From: Hyalella azteca | Taxonomy: Eukaryota > Arthropoda > Malacostraca > Amphipoda > Hyalellidae | Direction: 5' to 3' | Assembly (NCBI RefSeq): GCF_000764305.2 | Contig: NW_025930722.1 | Span: forward strand, 1 to 64,000 | Length of the DNA stretch: 64,000 bases | Part shown: in pieces, positions 35,043 through 46,259 of the stretch | Numbering within the stretch: position 1 is the stretch's first letter | Layout: every line of letters starts with the position of its first letter | Notes under the pieces: model-generated | What the model saw: only the letters and a program-made list of their open reading frames with translations | What the model was told of the DNA's origin: nothing | The model's database searches: none | Translations under genes and position numbers: made by a program

Positions 35043-38000
35043 TATGCGTGGGGCATTCGTAGAGGTTGTTCAGCTTTTCGTAATCCAACTGTGCGAAAAA
35101 TCGTAAAATTTTAGCCAAAAGAATAAATGACTTCGATAAGGTTGCCAGAGCGACAGTCCACGGCCTATCAGTAATAATTTTTAACATGCCAGCTCCGACC
35201 AGCGTGATAACTCACCGACATCGTAAGGCATCTGTAGAAGTTTATGCGCCCAGCGTTCGTCTTTCCTGAAGTTTTTCTCCTTGCCAGGTTTGATGTTATC
35301 CCACTTAATGTCTACGAACTCGTCGCGGTCAGGACGAGTGTGTTCGTGGTAAAACCCAAGCGCGTGTAGCAGCTCGTGGTAAATATTACCTCTGCACGTG
35401 GTAAATTAAATTTTATTCTCGGCGATCACAATGTGGCACTTCAATACCTTTTGATTTTTTTTAACCATTTAGGTTTAAAAATAAATGCACGTGGTAAATT
35501 ACAGTTTATTCTAGGATTATCACAATGTAGCACTTGAACACCCTTTTGATTTTGTTAACCATTTAGGTTTGAAAATAAACAATATTTGTGCAAGTGACAG
35601 ATGATGAGTATAATGGACAAGTGACACAAAATATAGTAAAGTTTATAATGATATAGATTATAGTATCATCAATATATACTTGTTGGCAACATACAACAAC
35701 ATTCTTCTTCCCTCTCACATGTCCCACTCTAGAGAGGACAACATCCTTCTTCCCTCTCACCTGTCCCATGCTAGAGAGCAGAACAGTCCCAGCGAGAGAG
35801 GCTGTTCACCACCAACCCTACCCACGCTGCTATAACATCTACAAAAAATTCAAAATGAAGAGAAAATTTTAAAATTACATTAATGATTCACAGTGAATTT
35901 TATGTGAACTAACAGGCAATATTATGGGTCAATTCACGATCAATTCACAAATTTCACGATTTTCATACGCTTGAACAAAAAAAATTGTAATAAACTCAAA
36001 ATTGCAAAAAAATTCTGCATGCACTTCATGTACACAAGTAATGAATATATTACAAAATCTCACTGATAAGAATCATAAATTATCTTAATGTAGTCCGCTT
36101 CAGAAGTTCTCTTCACAAATTTTACGCATGACTTCGCCTCGATGTTTTTCATCGTCCACTTTATGAGGAGACGTTCAACAGGCAGGTAATCTGCAACGAA
36201 ATTAACTATTAGCCTATTTATTTTGACCTAGCAGAAGTCTATAGACGTATCATACAAACTATTTCAATAATAGTGTTGGCTATGGATCGTCATTAATCGA
36301 AGAAAAATATTAGACTTTTGTAAATAGTCGCATCGAACGAGTCATTTCATCAAAGATTTTGAGCTTTGAAGAAGTTTTTTTTCAATGAACTTGGCTGCTA
36401 AACGACAAAAAAATATGAATATGGCACATATTAATATTACAGTAACTAATAACTTTACAGTAACAGTAAGTAGTAACAGTACAGTAGTACAGTAACAGTA
36501 CTTTACAGTAGTAACAGTAAGTACAGTAACTAATAACTTTAATAATAACTAATAGTCAGCCCTTTGATAATTTCAACAATAATTTCTTTATTCACGATCG
36601 ATATTTTTTATCAGCGACGCCTGCAGGCAAATGCATCGTGACATGGAAACCATTATGGGCTCTCTCACCGAATAAATTGAGTTAAAATCTGTTCAAATGT
36701 GAAGTATATGGCAGAAGAAGGTATTCAAGATACCAGCCTTCAAAGTCACTGACGTGAATAGGATTTAAGTCTCTAAAGATAGGATGGGTTAATGGAAATT
36801 TGAGGCAAACTAATGATTTAGGACTCCTGCAGTGATGTCGGTATGGTGGAAATGGTGAAGCATCGCAATAATAACTTGAAAGATGAGTTCTAGCAAACAA
36901 AAGGAAGTATCAACTGCAATCACTCATTTTACATTACTCAAACTCTGCACAATATAAAATTTCAAGATACACGGCCACTATAACCAAATTCGTCACTGTG
37001 TGAGAATCAGCCCATGTTTAATACTATCTCAATCTGTTTTCGGCATTTATTTGTTTTATTCATTAGATTTGTGTCCTATGAAGCTATATACTATCCTATA
37101 CAACATTTTTTTCACTCGCATATAAGTAACCCACGTGTGAGCCAAGTGTTATGAAAGAGTTATTGTGTAAAATAAGTGTTAGTATCTACAAACGTTGTAT
37201 GATTATTATTATTATTATTTATTTTAAGTATGAAGGAAGGTAACCCACCAAACTCCTTAGAGAACAAGTAGGGTACGCGACCGTCCGGCCACAGGCCGCC
37301 GCTCCAAGGCTCGGGGCCAAAGTCCACGATTTCGTTCTGATGGTAAAAGACATCGCTGTCCGTCAGTCTTTAAGTGACAAACATAATAAAAAATATAACT
37401 CAGTACTCACTGCAGTGAGTGACAGAGAGCGCATTCTCTCGTCGACGAAAACTTGAAGTCACGGACGGACAGACAGACAGACGGACATGGTGAGCGCAAT
37501 AGTGCATTTTTTTCATAAATGAGAAAATGCGCTAAAAATGAAGAAAACTGTAGAAAATCAATCATATTTTATATTTAATTGCCAAGTAACAAGTTCATCG
37601 CGTACGTAGTAATGTTGTCTAATGGAACAAGACTCGAACATCACCTATAAATGAAATGAATGGAATTCATTAAAATGAACTAGTCATGGACTTCACCTTA
37701 GCCCACTCCAGTCTCGTTTCTTATGGAAAAAATTGACCCTCTAAGAAAACTTGAAAAAAATCTGAATTTTAATTTATACAATAGCAATACTTAACATATA
37801 CTATATAGGACAAAGATGACTCAAATCGCACTCTGAAAGCTCAATTCTCTGTAAAATCTTCCTATTGCTGTAAATAAAAGTACGAATTCAGATTCAAAAC
37901 GAAATGCAGACAAAATTATCGAAAATTTTATTTCGTGCATGCGCATGTATTGTGAAAAAAAAATCAAAAACTGCTCTCAAGATCTCAGAAATAACAAATG

Positions 38001-38585
38001 CTGGATCAAACATCAGGCGAGCATTGTGGATGGCTCATGCAATGCCAAGTCATGGTTTTGTGATATTATTGTAAACGAATGAAGGTAGCTAAAGCTACAT
38101 TATGATCAACATACTGAATACTGAATTTAGACCCTCTAAGTACACAATAAATGTTCTAAAAATTAAATAGCATACGTCAAAAATCGAGACCAGAATTATA
38201 GAGTGAAGAACTCATTAGTGTGCAAACCTCGTTTCAATTATTTAAAAAATTATTTAAAAAATCCTCGTTTCAATTATTATAATTTTATCAAAGAATTGTC
38301 GTTATGTCTGTTACAATGAATATCAGGAAACCATGTTAAATATTGAGACTGAAACCTATTAGAAACTATTAGGTAATCAATAACTCACCAGGCGTGACCA
38401 CACAGCTGGCTGCAGAGCATTGAGATCATCAGAAGAAAATAAAGCTTGTAAGGAAGTCTCTTCTTCTTCCGCTGCGACGCTCCTCCTGCTGCGAGGTCTC
38501 TTGTGGGGTGCCAACTGAGGGCCGCCTGCCCCGTCCTGTGGGTAGACTGAAGGGTCTCCGAACGTCGATCGAGGACGAACAGGAC
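35043..38585 (-). CDS. Astacin-family zinc metalloprotease, partial (six exons; Met-turn exon missing)
   Basis: Secreted zinc endopeptidase of the astacin (M12A) family. Minus-strand exons in order: 38389-38585 (propeptide, basic RPRSRRS), 37249-37336 (GLWPDGRVPYLF, start of mature domain), 36064-36190 (IEAKSCVKFVKRTSEADYI), 35761-35838 (CYSSVGRVGGEQPLSLG), 35216-35391 (HELLHALGFYHEHTRPDRD, the complete zinc-binding site with three His, the catalytic Glu and the family RPDRD), and 35043-35088 (LDYEKLNNLYECP, domain end). Splice phases agree across the first five. The next segment should carry SxMHY with the Met-turn and zinc-contacting Tyr, but only 127 nt separates the last two exons and none of it encodes this. 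No certain signal-peptide exon, CUB or EGF domain was found. The gene may be incomplete in the assembly or non-functional. Confidence 0.88.
35393..35582. repeat. 95 bp tandem duplication at an astacin 3' splice site
   Basis: Two roughly 95 bp copies start TGCACGTGGTAAATTA at 35393 and 35488. On the minus strand the exon-proximal copy supplies the ACCACGTGCAG acceptor of the zinc-site exon; the distal copy has ACCACGTGCAT, so its AG is lost. The intron end was therefore duplicated and only one copy keeps the acceptor. Confidence 0.8.
35695..35778 (-). repeat. 42 bp tandem duplication spanning an astacin 5' splice site
   Basis: Copies 35737-35778 and 35695-35736. On the minus strand each contains CTCTCTAG...GGGACA(G/T) followed by GTGAGAGGGAAGAAG. 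The first copy has the donor used in my model (GACAG/GTGAGA, exon edge 35761); the second offers ACAT/GTGAGA 42 nt later, in frame. Confidence 0.88.
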
Positions 38586-39789
38586 CTGGGAATATTACAA
38601 ATACTGGAATAATGTAAGAAATAATAATTTAATCTGAAAGTAAGATGATTGAAAAAAGTTATAATATAATTATATACATATACTAGAATGATTATGAGGT
38701 ACCTACACTAAGGTGGCCGTCTTTCCGGAGCCACTTTCTATATAAATAATTATTGGAATGATTAGCAACCATCATATTCTGTTTATACTGAAGTTTTCAA
38801 GTTGAAATGTATTCTTATTACAATATTAATCATGAAAATATTCCATTAACGACATATTAATTTGACTTGTGCATGAAACGATTGTCATGGCTCGGAATTT
38901 GCACAATCTTTTTGGATTAACTTAATCTTAACTAACCGCAGTTAGTTTTGGAGACCTAAATTTTAAAGTTCTTTTAGCCTGAATCATGAAAATATCAGAC
39001 GGCTTTCGACGGCTGGATTACGCTAGTTTCTGAATTCGAGTTGTATTACAAGCAAGAAGCGGACTCAAAGTCGCGTTATTCAGTTCCACCGCTGACATCG
39101 CACGATGTTCTTCATCTCATTCAGAAAAATGAGGGAGATATTGTCCAGATAGCGATAGAGTTTTTGCCTTGATTGAGTTGTCCGGACCCAACTCCGGCAA
39201 AAGGCCGCTATATCAGTACTATAGAACCGCTCTCTACTCGTGCTGTAGGTAAGAAAGAGCGTCACTTCTTGGACAATTTGACCCAATAACTTTTCTGAAT
39301 GTTCTATTGCGGAAAAACGAAAGCAAGTAGATAGAGTCCAGCATAGAGTGAATCATTGAGGTATGTGACATTTAAGTGGGGCATTGATCTTTCAATTTTC
39401 ACGGCTAACAACTACGCGGTTCTAAAGTTTGTGTCAATAAGACAGCATATGAGCGGTCACTTAATTACGATGCATTTCATCTGAAAATGCAATTTTTTAT
39501 CACGCAATGAAACGACAGTTCGTTTGTTTGTAATTCATAATTTGTTAAAGAGGAAAAATTGCGGTTGAAGGAATTTTTAGTGTAAGTTTAAGTTACAATT
39601 GTAACTTATAATCAAAGGTTAATAAATTTCTAGGAAAAATCACAGCAGGCAATTTCGGTGAACCATGACAAATTTTCTTATATTTATTCTTGACAGCAAT
39701 AATATTAAAGATACTACAAAATCGAAGAAGAAAATTCCATCCTCAAACCAAAATTAACCTTGATATTTCATTGTGGGGAGGATAGGGGG

Positions 39790-39807
39790 AGGAGACTATA
39801 GTCTCCT
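39790..39807. repeat. 18 bp perfect palindrome
   Basis: AGGAGACTATAGTCTCCT is a perfect inverted repeat without spacer, 18 bp upstream of a larger perfect palindrome at 39826-39861. Confidence 0.9.
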
Positions 39808-39825
39808 AGAGGAGGGGAGGAGACC

Positions 39826-39861
39826 TATACAAATTGGAAGCTATAGCTTCCAATTTGTATA
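39826..39861. repeat. 36 bp perfect palindrome without spacer
   Basis: The half-site TATACAAATTGGAAGCTA is followed immediately by its exact reverse complement. Symmetry stops at the next base on each side. It might be the centre of a foldback element or a cruciform-forming site. Confidence 0.95.
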
Positions 39862-41490
39862 CGTTTCGACACTGAAAGAAAAGTAGGTAAGAACCACTTA
39901 GCCATATGTCCCGACCTCTGCCTCGCGGGAAAGTTCAGCCCAGAGGGTAGCAGCGAGGTCCGCAACAGCGCTTTCTTCGGTCGTTAAGTAGCGAGATTGT
40001 GTGTAACTTTCCCTGCCTGCTCGTTTAGAGGCGTAGCACGGCTCAGAAATGCTCTGTTTTGTTCAAGCATTGAAATTATCAATCGCGACAACATGCATCC
40101 GGCAGTGATGGATAAAAAGGCGTCAAGAGAAACTTAGTTAAATGCCAGGAATGGAGAATAGCCAAATATCCCAATAATTCCTAACATAGGCGAAGGATTC
40201 TATCAGTGAGTATAATCTTATTTTTTTATTAGATGAATAATTTCGCATCTTGACAACTCAGGAATAAAAGATACGACAACAATATATCAGTGAAAATTCT
40301 CCACCTTGGCAAATTTCCTACAAAGTTTATCACAGAATGTGAATTTTCGGGCCGGATACTTCAATGCTTCTATTCTATTCTATTCTCTACACTTCTATTC
40401 TATTCTATTCTATAAGCAAATAAATTAATTGGAGCGATGAACTCAAACTTGATACCTTCCCACTGTTTTATAAACAAAAAGCAATAATTGCACTCGAACA
40501 AATTTACGCACAAAATAACATGTTTTGGAGAAGTGGTATTATTTAAATAAATCTACGCATAGCGTTCACTGTATACTTTCGTAGACTTGAACGAGCGAAA
40601 AAATATAAAAGAAATAATTGCGCGCTGGATATTCTCTAGCCAGGGTATGTTTTCAAATCATAAAAATGGTAGATCTATTATTTAGAAAGATAAATGTTTA
40701 TTTAAGTAGAAGATCCACAATTAAAATAAAAGATCCGCAATCAAAGTAGATTATCCAGTATTAATATTTTAGATTTTATTTAAAATAGGCAATACATAAT
40801 TAGAATAGAAAATCCATCATTTTAACAGCCTGTTGAAATATTACGCTCATAGTCTGAGTATAACTCTCAGTGTTTACAACGGGAAGATACGTAAGCGAAA
40901 TATGTTGAAAGAAAGAAGCATATTTCCAAATACTTTATAATTTAGTGACTTATTTGCATGAATTGCGTGGGGAAATCGCATTGGGAAATGTAAAATAATG
41001 ACATAGAATAATATAAATTCGTAAATTGCGCCCTTTCCTCCCACAAAATGGGAAACTTATGCTTTAGAACATAATTAAAAATAATTAAATAAATAAGTAT
41101 GCCATCAAAACATAAAAAAGCATTTCCCATCATAAATTTTAAATAAATAAGCCTATGCAATCAAAACAGAACGACTAGAATAGAATTCTCAAGGAAATCA
41201 ACAATGTTGAAGTCAACGATGTTGACACCAACAACCATGTAAACATTGCTGTTGTCACAGAAGATAATAAGTTACTAAAAAGAGTACCAATTAAGCAGAG
41301 GCAGCTGCTGCGGCCCAGCTCGTCGTAACAGCAAAACGACGCCACATGACACGCTTTCTACGCCTCCAGGTCACTGACTATTAGAAGCTAATCAGTTCAA
41401 AATTCTGCATCACAACAACTATTAGCATCGCATCACAACAACTATTAGCAGTAAAAAGTTAAAAATTCTACATCACGTCGCTATTAGCAT

Positions 41491-41741
41491 AATAATAATA
41501 ATAATAATATTTATTAGGCCGTAGGCCTGTCACCGATTCTCAACATCGCAGAACATTCGCAGCATTTTGCGGTCTCGAACGCGCAGCTCACTGCTATATA
41601 TATATAATTCTGCTGTGCTTAACCGCCCGGCCTCCTTGCTGATTCTGACCAGAAACTGGCGCACAGAGCTGGGATCGAACCCGCGCCTCTCTGCGCCAAT
41701 CTTGGTACTCTGAACTTTAACCTCTGGGCCACCCTGCCCTG
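41491..41741 (-). mobile_element. tRNA-derived SINE
   Basis: On the minus strand the element begins near 41741 with a pol III A box (TGGCCCAGAGGTTA, 41718-41732) and a B box (GGTTCGATCCC, 41671-41681) at tRNA-like spacing, and ends in a TTATTATTATT tail at 41491. This is the layout of a tRNA-derived SINE. It is absent from duplication copy B, so it inserted after the duplication or was lost from B. Confidence 0.8.
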
Positions 41742-42349
41742 TTCATCATCGCATCACACCGACTATAAGCAGCTAATCAGTTCAAAATTCTGCATCACGT
41801 CACTATTAGCAACGTATCACAACAGCTATTAGCAGCTTATCATCATAAAAATCTGCATCCCGCCACGGAAACCAAGGCAGTGAAAGAATCCAAGTGATTT
41901 GAGATAACATCTCAACTATCTAAGTCTAAAGTTCGTCAATTTTTTTTAATAATAGCAGTGTTCTTCGGGAGAATGGATATACACTTGAAGAAATGAGTAA
42001 ACTGTTCCCGAATAGTAATGCACTTTTTCACCTTGCGTGGGTCATCCTAACCCAGTATTTGCCTGGCAAAATGACTTATCCGGCAGGGATAAGTATATAT
42101 ATACTCGTGCTGCGAGTAAAAAAAAGGAGTCTCTTATTTTGACAATAAGAAACGCATATTTTTCTGACCGTAACAAAGTTGTTTGAAAGAAAATGCTGGT
42201 TGTAATGCAACATTTTCTTATTAAAGTTATGAATATTTTAAAAATCGAGAAGTAGTATCTCATAAGAAGACGATGATAAACAAGAAATATCAATTTAGTA
42301 CGAATTGACGGAATCAAATGATCTCGCAGTAGTGAATAAATACTCACCA

Positions 42350-42367
42350 AAACCACTCTGTTCATTA
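42350..42367 (-). other. Possible short leader exon (MNRVVL), copy A
   Basis: The minus strand has ATG, five further codons (NRVVL) and a strong donor TTTTG/GTGAGT. The same 18 nt and flanks are unchanged in copy B (48942-48959). It could be the first coding exon of a secreted protein, possibly the astacin precursor, but the phase (0) does not directly fit the 38585 exon (which needs phase 1), so at least one more exon would be required. Weak. Confidence 0.15.
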
Positions 42368-42800
42368 CATTTTGCTACTTTTCGTAAAAAAAACATTAAG
42401 TTGTTTATACAGATCTAAAGTCAGCAGATGCAAAAAGAGAACTCATAAAATCCTTCATATATCGTAATTTATAAACCTTTGCAGTGCGATATAAATTATA
42501 AAAAGTCGCATATAATCTTTTGAACAACTACAGCCTGAAGAAACGCATCTTTAGCCTATGTCTGAAAACACATCCTTAGCCTATAATTACACAGTCCGAA
42601 CAACGTTCAGCCTCAAGTAACCTCGGTCTTAAGCCGCACCGCCTTGCCTCCCCTCAACCTTAAATTCCACGACTTGTTTACTCTCAACTTTAAATTAACT
42701 CCCTTAATTTTCAACTACCGTCCCTCGCCCCTACCGCTCCGCGCTAGCACAGCTGAGGTCTGGCTTTTGCAGTCACCTTGCTTCCCGCACTGTTCGAAAA

Positions 42801-42988
42801 ACGGTAAAAAAAACGGTCTCACCGGCGTTGTAGTGGCCGGCCGCCACGTGAAAATAAACCGTTTATCCGTTTTTTTTTCTTAGATGTTGTACGGGTTTAT
42901 TGTGTTAAATTTGAATAAAAACGGTCATACGGTGTTTCATTTTACGTGTCTGCTGGCCACTAGAACGCCGGTGAGACCGTTTAACGGT
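42801..42988. mobile_element. Inverted-repeat element with about 75 bp arms (copy in A)
   Basis: Left arm from 42801 and right arm ending 42988 share AACGGTCTCACCGGCGTT and a GTAGTGGCC/CTAGTGGCC core in inverted orientation. There is an unrelated AT-rich centre. It lies inside the 917 bp near-identical block, so an almost identical copy is at 51780-51967. Family not recognised. Confidence 0.7.
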
Positions 42989-43329
42989 GATTTTTGTTAA
43001 AGTGCACACGTGTTTCTGGTGGGACACTCCCCAAGCGCGGCTTGCCCCGAGTGTGGAGCTACTTTTTTGCCCCCCACTCCACGGAGCTACCTACGGTACA
43101 CTTCTTCTGCCCGCCATTTCCTACGGTCCTCCCCATCTCCTCCTTATGGGACAATCCTCAATAGGCTGCAGCCTTCCTGGCGTCCATCTCAACATTTGCC
43201 CACCTCCCTCATCTCGCGGTTGCCCCTTCAGCGCCTGACTCCTGCGCCCCCTCGACGTGCCTTAGCATTCTTTCAAAGTAACGAACATAAATAACCCTTA
43301 TTTTTAAATTTTACACCTTAAATACCCAC

Positions 43330-45036
43330 AGCCTTGAACTTTACCGCCTTAACTAGGCTCAGCCATAAACTTCACTCATTAAGTATACTCAGCATCAAAT
43401 TCCACCACCTTAACAACACTTAGCCTTAAACTGCACCGCCTAAACTATATAGCCTAAGTATTAAACTGCACCACTTCACCTACCCTCAGCCCCAGTAACA
43501 ACTCAAATAACTTTCGCTTTAACTACCTTCAGACTATCTTTGACATGGGTCACTCCACCGTTAAAACCGCCATTCATATCTGAAGAGTGAAAGTAAACAA
43601 GGTGTTCCTTTTACTTTAGTTTTCACTTTTAGTGCACACTGAATTATAAAATTATTTGCGAGGAGCCGTTACCGTCTGCTTGTCACGAGCAGACTGAGCC
43701 GTAATAAAAAAAAATACGTGAGAAGTCGCGCATGCGCATGAGACGCGGCGAAAGTGAACGCTCATATTATGCATTTTGTCTGAACTGCATCAAAGTACTC
43801 AAAGATACCACATTTACGCAATTTGCTTAAAATAAGCTAGTGATTTTGATCGATCGTTGATAGAATATAATAATTATTAAATAAGCTGGTCGATTACAAT
43901 AAATGGAATTACATCGCTTATTTACATCGTGAACGGTCAAAAAGATGAGCCAAGCTGCAGTTGTGGTGTTTATAATTGTTCATTGTGAGTACAGAGCACC
44001 ACCTCGTGAGAAACGGAAGTTATTTGAATACCTCTATGTGAATAATTAGAAGAAATAAAGGAGCATTTAATAATGGTTATTATATGTTCCAGGATCTTTT
44101 CGGTATTCTAATGAAGTAATTAATTATAATGGACAATTAATATGACAGAAATCGCACAGACCAGTAACCCAGCAGTCCAGCATAGGATCTAGCTAAGAAA
44201 TATAATGAAATATCGCGGCTCTAGTAGGTATGAAATCTCGTGGCTGCAATGTAATGTATTTTTCTTTGATTGAAGAAATTGCGGTTCTCAAACCTGTCAT
44301 TTAATGAAATTTTCACCTTCCGTAGTTCAGTACCACGCTCCCGCCATAATATACCTATTGCATAATGAGCAAACTCAAAACGTTTCGTTGGTGATCGCAT
44401 AGTTGCGGTCACGTCAGCCTGCATTATAACTGCGTTTATTCTTCAACAGAAATAAACAATACATTATCACGTGTTTAGTTGTCTTTAAAGCTAAGACAAA
44501 TGTTCTTGTTTCTGTTTCTAGGGTAAATTGGGAGATTTGGGGTAACGCCTGCACAGGTCTCTGCAAATAAGTTCGCGGCTCATGAATGGCTTTTCATGGC
44601 CTGGATACCGGTATGGTCTTCAAGCTCAAAGAAATGAAGTTACGGCTTTAAAATAAAATCACGGCTCAAAAATCCAATCGCGTTCAGAAAGTATATGTTT
44701 TCCTCACTAGCACGGGATAACAACCAATGGGAGGGGACTTAATTAAATTGGCGCAAGAAACTGGGCACGGCTAAGCTACGGTACTAACCCCAGCCCCAGA
44801 GAGTGGAAAATGGTGCTTCGTCTATTCGAAATCTTTCCGGTCAGGAAATTTGATCAGTTCCAAAATATCAGTAAATATACGAGGAAAATCTAATTTCAGA
44901 TTTTTAGATCAAATATTGTATGCACTAGTCAATATATAAGTATACAATACTAGTCATAATATTACCACTTCTGAGTTCAACCTTGTCTGAGTTAGGCCGA
45001 GTACAACCAAATAACTGAAGTAAGTTCACATATTCG
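43330..45036. other. Copy A specific region, no gene seen
   Basis: Starts with a T/C-rich stretch containing repeated CCTTAAACT(G/T)CACC-like segments (43.33-43.55 kb), then AT-rich unique sequence. A GCGCATGCGCAT palindromic motif occurs near 43727. No open frame with a recognisable domain. The corresponding segment of copy B (52310-53167) is different and shorter. Confidence 0.5.
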
Positions 45037-45131
45037 TCTTCTTCAGTCATCGAAATACGAGCGTTCGACCAGCACACCACACATCGCGGTGGCCGAAGCT
45101 GCACTGACTGAGTACTGACTAGTGACTAGTC

Positions 45132-46259
45132 CAGTGTTGCCAGGTTTTTTCTTGGCAAGAATACCAGATTGCCTAGCTCAAAATACCAGAAATATACCAG
45201 AAATTCTATCGTTCAAAAACAGACTAATACCTCCAAATTTAATAAAACTATTCGTCAGAAACGTTGGTTAGAAAAAAATTATCTTATGTACTGTGCAGTT
45301 ATCTGGCTTGACGATAATTAGCCAAATTGAACACGTTATATTTTTTTCCCCTCTGTTTGGAACATTTTGACACTTTTCTTTTCCTGTGTTTGATTACATT
45401 GACACTTTTTCCTTTTATTATCAGTGTCATTGTGGCACTTTTTCCTCTTCGCTCAACATGAGCAAGCCACGGAAACAGGTCATCTTCATTTTGCTTATTT
45501 TCGTACATGCTTGCATATTGCATTAATCTAACATTGCGGGTGTGATCACTTGTTGCGGTTGAAGAGATAGCTTTTGGTCCGAATAAGGGACTCCAGTACC
45601 GTAGTTGAAATTTTATTCCGTTGCTTGTTTTTCACATATGTGACTTGTGAAAACACTTGCACCACGAATGCTTTGAAGACAGGTCAAAGTTGACAAGTGA
45701 TGCAGTAGGCAGCCAGTTCCCTGAATGGATGATAATTGTCAAGATCAGTGAAACGTTGAATGGCACCCCAGAATTCAAGTGGCACTCCAATAAGTGGCAC
45801 TCTAGAATTCAAAACCACCAAACAAAAATGGTGGAGCTTGCGTCGCAGAGATCGGTTCGACATCCTCACTCGTCCTAGGCCATATCATCAGTTCATCACA
45901 TATCAGTAATCAATCGAGGATCATCACTGTCATGCTCATATTGCACTAAGCACTTCTGTTAAATGTTAGCAATTAAATTGGGGTTATTTTATCAAGCGGT
46001 AAACTTGCGGTTCCAAAAATAGCGGGAAACCTCTAGTCGCGCCACTCTGATGGTAATCTATATAATCCACGCCTACGTTGGAGGAAATTCAAACTTCAGA
46101 GGTGGAACTTAATGCAGTAAATTTGCAGTAAGTCAGAAAATACCAGAAAAATACCAGATTTAGGCAAATATACCAGATCTAAAATGTTCATACCAGACAC
46201 CTTCTCAAAATACCAGATTTGTGAAATCTGGTATAGAAATATACCATCTGGCAACGCTG
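45132..46259. mobile_element. hAT-like non-autonomous element in duplication copy A
   Basis: Ends CAGTGTTGCCAG and CTGGCAACGCTG are inverted repeats (11 of 12) of the hAT type. Subterminal AATACCAGA motifs are repeated many times in both ends. CTGACTAGTGACTAG occurs on both sides, consistent with a target duplication although the flank itself is repetitive. Copy B lacks the insertion near 53245. The roughly 1.1 kb interior has no transposase frame. Confidence 0.65.

Larger units (their letters stand above)
38586..41395. other. Region upstream of the astacin propeptide exon, no exon assigned
   Basis: AT-rich. The protease signal-peptide exon should lie on the minus strand here or further upstream, ending in phase 1 to join 38585. 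It contains two perfect palindromes (listed separately), a TTCTA microsatellite at about 40369-40413, a degenerate repeat with GATCC(A/G)CAAT at about 40.68-40.82 kb, and a GC-richer stretch at about 39.89-40.04 kb with an open minus-strand frame but no recognisable motif. Confidence 0.45.

Noticed and set aside
35563..35769. 68-residue minus-strand ORF with repeated VRGKK
   Set aside because: It is the read-through of the astacin exon into its 42 bp duplicated donor region, not an independent gene.
39895..40050. GC-rich open minus-strand frame as a possible astacin exon
   Set aside because: No astacin propeptide or signal-peptide features and no donor that would join 38585 in phase 1.
42644..42883. 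A 79-residue ORF present unchanged at 51623-51862, and an 83-residue ORF at 42987-43238/51966-52217
   Set aside because: Both lie in the duplicated 917 bp block that includes an inverted-repeat element. Identity follows from the DNA duplication, composition is low-complexity, and there is no recognisable domain.
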